Positions 57,727 to 64,000 of a stretch of DNA of 64,000 nt are shown here, piece after piece (position 1 is the first letter of the stretch; every line of letters starts with the position of its first letter). The position numbers and the translations under genes were made by a program. Source of the DNA: an uncultured Oscillibacter sp. (GTDB lineage: Bacteria; Bacillota; Clostridia; Oscillospirales; Oscillospiraceae); assembly GCA_910587705.1 (NCBI GenBank), contig CAJUMX010000015.1, forward strand, positions 17,601 through 81,600. Direction: 5' to 3'. The notes beneath the pieces were generated by a model. That model was given only the letters and a program-made list of their open reading frames with translations, searched no databases and was not told the origin of the DNA.

Positions 57727-58989
57727 TCAGATTTGTTCTACCGGCAGGCCCTGGAGATACCGGCGGACCACGTCGAAGGCGTGATTTGCCGAAAGGCCCT
57801 GGATGCGGTCCCTCCGCCGGCGGCCCAGGTCCAGGGCGCGGCAGAAGGTTCCCTCCGGCGTGGCAAGGCCGATGTACACGACGCCCACGGGGACGCCCCG
57901 TTCGTCCGGGTCCGGGCCCGCTACTCCGGTGACGGAGACCCCCAGGTCCGCGCCGGTGAGCGTCCGGACGCCCTCCGCCATGGCCCGGGCGCACTCGGCG
58001 GAGACGGGGCCGTAGGTATCCAGGATGTCTTGGGGGACATGGAGGAGGTCCGCCTTGACGCTGGTCCAGTAGCTGACCACGCCGCCCCGGTAGACCCCGG
58101 AGGCCCCGGGGATGGCGGTCATCCGCTCTGCCACCAGGCCGCCGGTGCAGCTCTCGGCGGTGGCCAGGGTCATGTTCCGGCGGATCAGATGGCCATGACA
58201 GCACTCCGCCAGGTCGCCGCCGTCCCCGCTATAGACTATGTCCCCCAAGGTTTTGTAGACCATCTCCCAGACGGGAGCCAGCATGGCGCGGGCCTCGTTT
58301 TCCGTAGGGGCCTTGGCCGTGGCCCGGAGGCGGACCTCGCAGGGCTTGGCGTAGGTGGCCAGGGTGGGGTTGGTCATATGGGCCATTTTCTCGTGGAGCA
58401 GCTCGTCCACGGAGGATTCCCCCATGCCGAAGGTCATGATGTCCTGGGAGACGATGACCTCGTGGGAGAGCTTCCGGAGGTAAGGCTCCACGTGGCGGCG
58501 GAGCATGGTTTCCATCTCGTGAGGGGGACCGGGAAGCATGAGGACGTGGACACCCTCCGATTCAAAGGCGCAGCCGGGGGCGGTGCCTACGGGGTTGTCA
58601 AAGACCACGCAGCCCTCGGGCAGCTCCGCCTGCTGGGTGTTGTTCTCCGGCATGGGGACGTGGAGGGCGGATTCGTAGAAGGTCCGGATGTCCTCCAGAA
58701 TGTCGGGGTGGAGGATGAGGGGCTTTCCGAAGGCTTCGCAGATGGTTTGTTTGGTCAGGTCGTCGTAGGTGGGGCCCAGGCCGCCGGTGGTGATGAGGAT
58801 ATCCGCCCGGCGGCGGGCGATGTCCAACGCCTCCCGGAGGCGTTGGGGGTTGTCGCCTACGACGGTGTGCCAAAAGACATTGACGCCCAGGGCGGAGAGG
58901 CTTTGGCTCAGGGTCTGGGCGTTGGTGTTGGCGATGTTGCCAAGGAGTAATTCAGTGCCTACGGCGATGAGCTCCGCAGTATGAGACAT
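57727..58989 (-). CDS. cinA: CinA-family protein (NMN amidohydrolase / ADP-ribose pyrophosphatase type)
   Basis: A 420-residue protein. N-terminal MoaB/Mog-like domain (GTELLLGNIANTNAQ, ITTGGLGPTYDDLTKQ, LPGPPHEM) and C-terminal CinA domain (AESCTGGLVAERMT, SVTGVAGPDPDERG). In Firmicutes it functions in pyridine-nucleotide recycling and in competence. AAAGGA precedes the ATG. Confidence 0.95.
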   Translation of the reverse strand: MSHTAELIAVGTELLLGNIANTNAQTLSQSLSALGVNVFWHTVVGDNPQRLREALDIARRRADILITTGGLGPTYDDLTKQTICEAFGKPLILHPDILEDIRTFYESALHVPMPENNTQQAELPEGCVVFDNPVGTAPGCAFESEGVHVLMLPGPPHEMETMLRRHVEPYLRKLSHEVIVSQDIMTFGMGESSVDELLHEKMAHMTNPTLATYAKPCEVRLRATAKAPTENEARAMLAPVWEMVYKTLGDIVYSGDGGDLAECCHGHLIRRNMTLATAESCTGGLVAERMTAIPGASGVYRGGVVSYWTSVKADLLHVPQDILDTYGPVSAECARAMAEGVRTLTGADLGVSVTGVAGPDPDERGVPVGVVYIGLATPEGTFCRALDLGRRRRDRIQGLSANHAFDVVRRYLQGLPVEQI

Positions 58990-59029
58990 GGGGGGTCCTT
59001 TCTTCCCCCTTTGGGGGAGGTTTTTACTT

Positions 59030-59639
59030 GCCCTTCGGGCGGGGGGAATGGATACCAGCGATGGCTGGTGCAATGCACCCCCCATTTTCTCTTTTTCTTC
59101 CAGAAGAAAACGAGAAAACGGGCCGTGCACGGTCCAAAAGAGAAAAAGAAGGAACGGGGACGATACGGGGGCGCGGCTGAATGATCGGCGGAGCCGGAAT
59201 GACTTCCCTCGCGCAATTGGGTTGAGCGGGGGTTTGTCCCGTGACGAATGGACCAGCTTCTCTTTCCGCTGCCGCTACCCTGGCGCGGGCAGATGTCCTC
59301 CAAGGCATAGCGGCCAGCGAAGCGTCGCCGCCTACCTGGCACGCACTGAAAAAGAAGGTCGGTAAACGGGGAACTGGCGGAACCACCGGGGTGCGGCAGC
59401 AAAAAGAGGAGCTGGTCCATGCAGGGAAGAGCAACCCCCGTGCGAACCAATTGCGCGAGGGTAGTCATTCTGGCTCCGCCATTCATTCAGCCGCGTCCCC
59501 GCGTCGTCCCCGTTCCTTCTTTTTCTCTTTTGGACCGTGCACGGCCCGTTTTCTCATTTTCTTCTGGAAGAAAATGAGAAAATGGGGGGTGCAAAGGACC
59601 AGCCATCTTCATGGCTGAATCCGCCCCCGCCCGAAGGGC
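59030..59639. repeat. Large near-palindrome: two facing copies of a ~255-bp repeat
   Basis: Left arm 59030-59284 and right arm about 59384-59639 are inverted copies, by eye roughly 85-90% identical, around about 100 bp of unique DNA. Each copy has a hairpin (right copy CCCGTTTTCTCATTTTCTTC against GAAGAAAATGAGAAAATGGG), the sequence CCGTGCACGG, and GCGCAATTGG. No protein-coding gene is evident. It fills the whole cinA-thiI gap. Confidence 0.8.
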
Positions 59640-59649
59640 GCGCACCGGG

Positions 59650-60828
59650 TCAAGGCTTGACCCAAACCCATTCCTCCCCCTCTAGGGACCGGGCCATCAG
59701 GCCCTCAACATCCAGCTTCGCCTCTGCGGCGCGGACATCCTCCACCTTGGGCCGGGTGGCCGGATGCCGGGGGGTGAACACGGTACAGCAGTCCTCATAG
59801 GGCAGAATGGACGTATCGTAGGTGCCGATTTCCCGTGACATGCGGATGATCTCCACCTTGTCCATGCCAATGAGGGGCCGGAGCACCGGCATCTCCGTTA
59901 CGTCGTCCGTGACGGCCAGGGCCATCATGGTCTGGCTGGCCACCTGACCTAGGGACTCGCCGGTGATGAGGGCCTTGGCTCCCGCCCGCTTGGCGATGGC
60001 CTGGGCCAGGCGCATCATGAAGCGGCGCATGATGAGGGTGAAATACTCCTCGGGGCAGTTCTTTCGGATTTCCTCCTGGATTTCCGTAAAGGGCACGATA
60101 TGCACCCGGAGACGGCCGCAATAGGCCGTCAGCAAATGGGCCAGCTCCAGGACCTTGTCCTGGGCCTGCTGGGAGGTATAGGGCGGAGAGACAAAGTGGA
60201 CCATCTCCAGCTCCCCCCCCCGGCGGGCCATCATCCAGGAGGACACGGGGCTGTCTAAGCCGCCGGAGAGAAGGCTGACGGCGTGGCCCCCCATGCCCAC
60301 GGGGAGTCCCCCCGCTCCGGGGACGGCGGGGGCGTGGACGTAGGCGTGCTTCTCCCGGATTTCCACGTGGACCGTCAGGTCCGGGTTGTGGACGTCCACC
60401 GTCACCTGGGGAAACGCCTCCGCCAGCTCGCCGCCTACGGCCTGGGAGAGCTGGATGGAGTTCAGGGGATAGTTCTTGTCCGCCCGCTTGCTCTCCACCT
60501 TGAAGCTCTTGGCGGAGGCGAAGGCGTCCGACAGGTAGTCCTTGGCGGTTTCCACAATGGATTCCACCGTCTTTTCGCAAGGGACCGCTCGGGCGACACT
60601 GACCACTCCGAACACCTGCCGGGCAGCGGCGTAGGCCGCCTCCATGTCACAGGTGTCCGTGGTGGGCTCGGCGTAGATGGTGCTCTGGCGGATGTAGACC
60701 TGGAAGCTGCCGCAGGATTTCAGACGGCGGGCCGTGTTGGCCACCAGCCGGTCCTCAAAAGAACGGCGGTTCTGGCCCTTTAGGACCACCTCGCCCAGCT
60801 TGAGTAGGAACATTTCATTTTGCCGCAT
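59650..60828 (-). CDS. thiI: tRNA 4-thiouridine synthetase ThiI (short form)
   Basis: A 392-residue enzyme that adenylates U8 of tRNA for sulfur transfer. Ferredoxin-like and THUMP domains at the N-terminus, then the PP-loop SLLSGGLDSPVSSW and TGESLGQVASQT. There is no C-terminal rhodanese domain, as is common in Firmicutes, so sulfur must come from a separate cysteine desulfurase. GGAGG precedes ATG 60828. Confidence 0.95.
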   Translation of the reverse strand: MRQNEMFLLKLGEVVLKGQNRRSFEDRLVANTARRLKSCGSFQVYIRQSTIYAEPTTDTCDMEAAYAAARQVFGVVSVARAVPCEKTVESIVETAKDYLSDAFASAKSFKVESKRADKNYPLNSIQLSQAVGGELAEAFPQVTVDVHNPDLTVHVEIREKHAYVHAPAVPGAGGLPVGMGGHAVSLLSGGLDSPVSSWMMARRGGELEMVHFVSPPYTSQQAQDKVLELAHLLTAYCGRLRVHIVPFTEIQEEIRKNCPEEYFTLIMRRFMMRLAQAIAKRAGAKALITGESLGQVASQTMMALAVTDDVTEMPVLRPLIGMDKVEIIRMSREIGTYDTSILPYEDCCTVFTPRHPATRPKVEDVRAAEAKLDVEGLMARSLEGEEWVWVKP

Positions 60829-60910
60829 GGGATCATCCTCCGTAGGTTTCAATTTACGGGTGCTATTATAGCGCACTTTCCCCGGAAGAAAAAGGGGTTT
60901 CTCGAAATTC

Positions 60911-60939
60911 TTGCAATTTTGCATTGGGTCCAATATAAT
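60911..60939 (+). promoter_or_regulatory. Near-consensus sigma-A promoter
   Basis: TTGCAA, 17 bp, TATAAT. It drives the small membrane peptide and flavoprotein genes. Confidence 0.88.
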
Positions 60940-60968
60940 GAATTCATTCGATAAGAAAAGGGGCTGCC

Positions 60969-61112
60969 GTGAAGGGGAAATGGCCCGACCGGCTGGTTAT
61001 GCCGGCGGCGTACGCGGCTTCCCTTCTCATCCTCCTGGCCCAGGGATTTGTGATTTGCCTGTTCCGGGTCAGGAATCCTAACACAATCAGACATAAGGAG
61101 GAGCATCTATGA
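60969..61112 (+). CDS. Small membrane peptide of 47 residues upstream of the flavoprotein
   Basis: GTG 60969 follows AAAAGGGG by 5 bp. The peptide has one hydrophobic helix (AAYAASLLILLAQGFVICLF). Its stop overlaps the next ATG (ATGA), so translation is likely coupled. No family recognised; it might be a leader peptide rather than a functional protein. Confidence 0.5.
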   Translation: MKGKWPDRLVMPAAYAASLLILLAQGFVICLFRVRNPNTIRHKEEHL

Positions 61113-61735
61113 AAATTGTTGCCATCAACGGAAGCCCCCGCAAAAACGGAAACACTGCCCTGGTTCTGGAGGCCGCGGGCAAGGAAATCCAGGCCGCCGG
61201 CGTGGATTTTCAGGTCTTTCAGCCGGGGGCCAAGGTCCGGCCCTGCATGGCCTGTTACCACTGCCTGAACACCGGGAGCCTTCGCTGTGTCCAGGACGGG
61301 GACGGGGTGAATGAAATCATTGCCGCCTGCATTGAGGCCGACGGGATTCTCCTGGCCTCCCCGGTGTACCATGGGGGCATCGCCGGAGGGATGAAATGTG
61401 TGCTGGACCGACTGATGCTGGCGGCGGGCTGCGGGGTGAATCAGCTCCACCACAAGGTGGGAGGCGCTTTGTGCACTCTGCGCCGCAGCGGCGGCATGGA
61501 GACCTATCAGCAGCTTTTGGGGACGATGGACGCGATGGAGATGATTTTGATGACCTCCGATTATTGGGGCGTGGTCCACGGAGCAGACCCTGGCGAGGCC
61601 GCCCAGGATGAAGAGGGCATGGCCGTGGCCGCCCGGCTGGGCCGGAACATGGCCTGGATGGTCAAGGTCCTCCACGAGTCCAAGCTCCCCGCTCCGGAGG
61701 CGGCGCAGCGGCCGATGATGAACTTTATACGATAA
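61109..61735 (+). CDS. Iron-sulfur flavoprotein (NADPH-dependent FMN reductase family)
   Basis: A 208-residue flavodoxin-like protein. FMN site INGSPRKNGNTALVLEA and SPVYHGGIAGGMKCVLDR. The cysteine cluster CMACYHCLNTGSLRC fits the compact Fe-S motif of archaeal and clostridial Isf proteins, which shuttle electrons or reduce oxygen and peroxide. Expressed with the small peptide from 60911. Confidence 0.9.
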   Translation: MKIVAINGSPRKNGNTALVLEAAGKEIQAAGVDFQVFQPGAKVRPCMACYHCLNTGSLRCVQDGDGVNEIIAACIEADGILLASPVYHGGIAGGMKCVLDRLMLAAGCGVNQLHHKVGGALCTLRRSGGMETYQQLLGTMDAMEMILMTSDYWGVVHGADPGEAAQDEEGMAVAARLGRNMAWMVKVLHESKLPAPEAAQRPMMNFIR

Positions 61736-61750
61736 TCTCCAGGGACGACC

Positions 61751-61782
61751 AAGGCGGTCCGCGTAAGCGGGCCGCCTTTTTT
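61751..61782 (+). terminator. Terminator between convergent genes
   Basis: AAGGCGGTCCGC-GTAA-GCGGGCCGCCTT followed by TTTT. Confidence 0.9.
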
Positions 61783-61788
61783 GCGTGC

Positions 61789-62115
61789 TCAATCCCCCCG
61801 GAGTAGGAAAAGCTGGAGAACCTTCTCCGCCAGGTGGAGCTCCCGAGGGGTACAGCCCCGCAGGAGCGTTTCCAAAGAGCCTAGATCGGTTTCCTCGGTT
61901 TCCTCCCCGAAAAGTATGTACTCCATGGACAGCCGGGAGGTACGGGCCACTTTTATGAGGGTATCGATGGACATTTGAGAGGTCCCTACCTCAATCTGAC
62001 CATAGTACCCGGCGCCGATGTCTGCCAACTCTGCGAACTGCTCCCGGGTCAGTCCCAGGTGGTTCCGCTGCTGCCTCAGACGTTGACCTACGGCAACGCG
62101 CTCCTCTTTTGTCAT
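61789..62115 (-). CDS. XRE-family transcriptional regulator
   Basis: A 108-residue protein. Residues 8-65 form the XRE helix-turn-helix (LGLTREQFAELADIGAGYYGQIE). A short helical tail (ELHLAEKVLQLFLL) may dimerise. It is divergent from the recombinase-fold protein at 62426 and may control it. GGAG precedes the ATG. Confidence 0.9.
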   Translation of the reverse strand: MTKEERVAVGQRLRQQRNHLGLTREQFAELADIGAGYYGQIEVGTSQMSIDTLIKVARTSRLSMEYILFGEETEETDLGSLETLLRGCTPRELHLAEKVLQLFLLRGD

Positions 62116-62228
62116 AGAACTGCAACTCCTTCCATCCTGTTTTGTTCAGTCTATCCTGGGGAACAGGTGTGCAAAATATGTTGAAAGATATTGATTTTTG
62201 CTATCTTTTGGCGTATTATGCAGATAGA

Positions 62229-62262
62229 GAAATCCTTGTGTCCATTGTGGCACAAGGATTTC
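62229..62262 (+). repeat. 12-bp inverted repeat in the divergent intergenic region
   Basis: GAAATCCTTGTG, 10-bp loop, CACAAGGATTTC. The AT-rich 62116-62425 gap holds no convincing gene (a 50-codon frame from 62178 lacks support). The repeat is a possible operator for the XRE protein. Confidence 0.55.
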
Positions 62263-62425
62263 GTGGTTTTCTGGAGATGGTCAAATTATATCAAATAATT
62301 GTAACAAATAAAACCTGGAAGGAATCTTAAAATTCCTGGAAATTTCGAAAAAAACAGAGGGCAAGCCCAAGAAAAAGAGAAGCGGTTATTTGATATATAA
62401 ATGTAACATAAAGGGGAAGGCCGTT

Positions 62426-63751
62426 ATGCAGGAGTACGTCGTCAACCGCCCTGACGAGGGGGCCATGGAGCGGGCACTGCGGGAAAATCCCGGAAATGCC
62501 GCGGGAACTGTGCTGCGCCTGGCCTGGCAGGCTGGACTGCTACGGGATGAAATCCAGCATCTCACGTGGGAGCAGGTGGACTTTTTGGACGGTTGTCTTG
62601 TCCTTCCGGACCGGAAGGTCCCCATTGGGCAGGAGCTGCTGGACTGGCTCCGGAATCTGCGGGATGAGCGGGACCGAAGCCAGGAGGCGGTGGTCCTCTC
62701 CGATCGGGACCGGAAGCCGCTGACGCCACAGTCGATCTCCCGGCTGGCCAGAAACGCGTTGGACAAGCAAGGGCAAACCGAGGTCCGGCTCATTGATCTG
62801 CGCCATGACTTCGTTTTGCGACAGCTGGAAGAACACGACTGGCAGTATGTCTCCAGGATCACCGGCGTGGAGGCGGCAGGGCTCAACGTCCATTTCGCAG
62901 AGCATCTGGAGGAGAAGAAAATCTCCACCCGTATCTGCCGGGAAGAGGCTGTCCAGATTGACGAGTTCGCTTTGTGGAAGCTCCTCCGCACCGAGGGAAC
63001 CAGCCCTGCCGGGGTGGCCCTTTGGTTAACCTGGCAGGTGGGACTGCGGCTGGAGGAAATTGTGGGCCTGCATTGGGATCAGGTGCGGGAGGACCGGCTG
63101 AGCCTTCCCCAGCGGGAGGTCCCCCTGTCCGGCGGGGCGAAGAAGGTCCTGGAGGACCTGGCCTGCCAGAAGGGGCGGGAGGGGCCCGTCCTCACTGCTC
63201 CCAGGAGCCGTCAGCCCTATGACCGGACCCGTCTTTCCAAGCTGGTCCGGGCGGCGCTGATCCGGGCGGGGTTGGATGACCTCACCCTCCGGGACCTGCG
63301 GATGGACTGCACCTTGCGCTCTGGCGGAGAGGGGCAAATTCTCTCCCAGGTTCGCCGACAGGGCTGGACTACCCGGAATGAGGTGATGTCCCTGCTGAAC
63401 GTCTCCCGGACCACGGCTTACAACCGACTTAAACAGCTGGTGAGCCGGAGGCGGCTGACCCAGGTGGGGGCACGGTACTACCTTCCAGAAAGCGTAGTGC
63501 CCCCAGAAAAGCAGGAAGCCGCTGTTCTGGACTATTTAGCGCGAGAGGGCTTCGCCTATCGGCAGGACGTGGCCCGGCTGCTGGGCATCGGCGTGAGCCA
63601 GTGCCGCCCGCTGCTTCAGCGAATGTTGGAGCGGGGAAGCATTCTCCAGAACCGACAGCGATACATATTAAATAGTGAGAGGACGCCTGGAGGGATGGAT
63701 GCTGGGATGGCCGTGCCTGCCGGAGGAGAGGGCAAAAAGCGGGAGGTATAG
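62426..63751 (+). CDS. Protein with two degenerate tyrosine-recombinase folds and two winged helices
   Basis: A 441-residue protein. Residues 33-165 and 196-305 each resemble the catalytic fold of phage integrases. The first has GLLRDEIQHLTWEQVD, the Arg126-His127 pair in IDLRHDFVLRQLEE, and Phe157 where the catalytic Tyr should be. The second has GLRLEEIVGLHWDQV and LRDLRMD, but no C-terminal catalytic part. Residues 313-353 and 367-413 are two winged-helix units (RNEVMSLLNVSRTTAYNRL; RQDVARLLGIGVSQCRPLL). It is probably a DNA-binding regulator, not a recombinase. ATG 62426 has AAAGGGGAAGG upstream. Confidence 0.65.
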   Translation: MQEYVVNRPDEGAMERALRENPGNAAGTVLRLAWQAGLLRDEIQHLTWEQVDFLDGCLVLPDRKVPIGQELLDWLRNLRDERDRSQEAVVLSDRDRKPLTPQSISRLARNALDKQGQTEVRLIDLRHDFVLRQLEEHDWQYVSRITGVEAAGLNVHFAEHLEEKKISTRICREEAVQIDEFALWKLLRTEGTSPAGVALWLTWQVGLRLEEIVGLHWDQVREDRLSLPQREVPLSGGAKKVLEDLACQKGREGPVLTAPRSRQPYDRTRLSKLVRAALIRAGLDDLTLRDLRMDCTLRSGGEGQILSQVRRQGWTTRNEVMSLLNVSRTTAYNRLKQLVSRRRLTQVGARYYLPESVVPPEKQEAAVLDYLAREGFAYRQDVARLLGIGVSQCRPLLQRMLERGSILQNRQRYILNSERTPGGMDAGMAVPAGGEGKKREV

Positions 63752-63993
63752 CGGTGGAATTCAGATTTTGTTACAAACATTTTTCACATAAACTAGATTA
63801 AATATCAGCAATTATCAAACAAATTACAACTAAGCCAAATCTATAGACAAATGGACAGGAGGCTGGTACATTGAGCGTGCGGACGACGGATGGAAGAGGC
63901 CAATTCCAGGCTTGATGTGGGAAGAGGCTAGCCCCGACACGAATTCTGGAGGGGGCGTCGGAAGTTCGGAGGACCGTAATCTTTAAAGGAGGA
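63752..63993 (+). other. Intergenic region at the window edge
   Basis: AT-rich for the first 100 bp, then GC-rich. AGGAGG at 63857 precedes a 14-codon frame (TTG 63871, ending FQA), which could be a leader peptide. No other gene is seen. Confidence 0.4.
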
Positions 63994-64000
63994 ATGTTCA
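63994..64000 (+). CDS. First bases of a gene cut by the window end
   Basis: ATG at 63994 follows AAAGGAGG. Only two codons are visible. Confidence 0.45.

Noticed and set aside
59266..59618. Short open frames on both strands in the cinA-thiI gap
   Set aside because: They run across the inverted repeat arms, have Ser/Arg/Pro-rich products and lack start signals.
62178..62330. A 50-codon frame in the XRE-recombinase-fold gap
   Set aside because: The sequence is AT-rich intergenic DNA with an inverted repeat inside the frame and no ribosome site.

Overview
The window is high-GC (roughly 60%) DNA from a spore-forming Clostridia genome, probably a gut Oscillospiraceae relative (Flavonifractor/Oscillibacter type). 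The evidence is the presence of spoIIE and spoIIR, a Firmicutes-type rimP-nusA-rnpM-ylxQ-infB-rbfA-nrnA-truB-ribF operon, a short ThiI without a rhodanese domain, and gram-positive conjugation genes. No rRNA or tRNA gene was seen. The genus assignment is inference.

Positions 1 to about 31,850 are the right-hand part of an integrative and conjugative element (ICE); its left end lies outside the window. In order it carries a mobilisation block (candidate oriT, MobC, MobA/VirD2-type relaxase, PcfB, a degenerate zincin-like protein) and a strongly folded intergenic segment. A surface block follows: a membrane-anchored surface protein, a class D sortase, a CAP-domain protein, and a 2,360-residue thioester plus SpaA/Cna-B adhesin. 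The type IV secretion block comes next: VirD4 coupling protein, Maff2/VirB2-like, VirB6-like, PrgI, VirB4 and an NlpC/P60 hydrolase. It is interrupted by two AT-rich islets. An AT-rich metabolic cargo follows (cupin regulator, AGCS amino-acid symporter, MalY/PatB lyase). The right-end module is a sigma-70-like factor, a helix-turn-helix protein, TnpW, a small serine recombinase and a large TndX/TnpX-type serine recombinase. The element ends within about 80 bp of the 3' end of chromosomal spoIIE.

Two features tie the ICE together. First, a palindrome, GCGTCTCACSGTGAGACGC and variants, is scattered at 12 sites through the ICE. Almost all sites are in short gaps just upstream of genes, one is inside a coding sequence, and none was noticed in the chromosomal half. 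Second, three conserved secretion genes (virB6-like, prgI, nlpC) have good Shine-Dalgarno sequences but only AUU or AUC where the start codon should be.

Positions 31,900 to 64,000 are chromosome: spoIIE, a membrane-bound XRE regulator, a PfoR-like PTS EIIC protein, and a compact locus at 36.34-36.62 kb that matches the layout of an Fst/par type I toxin-antitoxin system. It has a 28-residue TTG-initiated membrane peptide, a convergent antisense promoter, a shared bidirectional terminator and direct repeats. Then come sodA, two secreted proteins, a class-C beta-lactamase-like serine hydrolase, the translation/transcription operon, and a Zn/Cd resistance operon (ArsR, HMA chaperone, methyltransferase, P1B ATPase) with a candidate small RNA. 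The rest holds a thioesterase, spoIIR, a DUF1576 membrane protein, an ATPase of the kinase type lacking a phosphoacceptor His, a PIN protein, cinA, a 0.6-kb near-palindromic repeat, thiI, an iron-sulfur flavoprotein, an XRE regulator and an unusual protein with two degenerate tyrosine-recombinase folds plus two winged helices.
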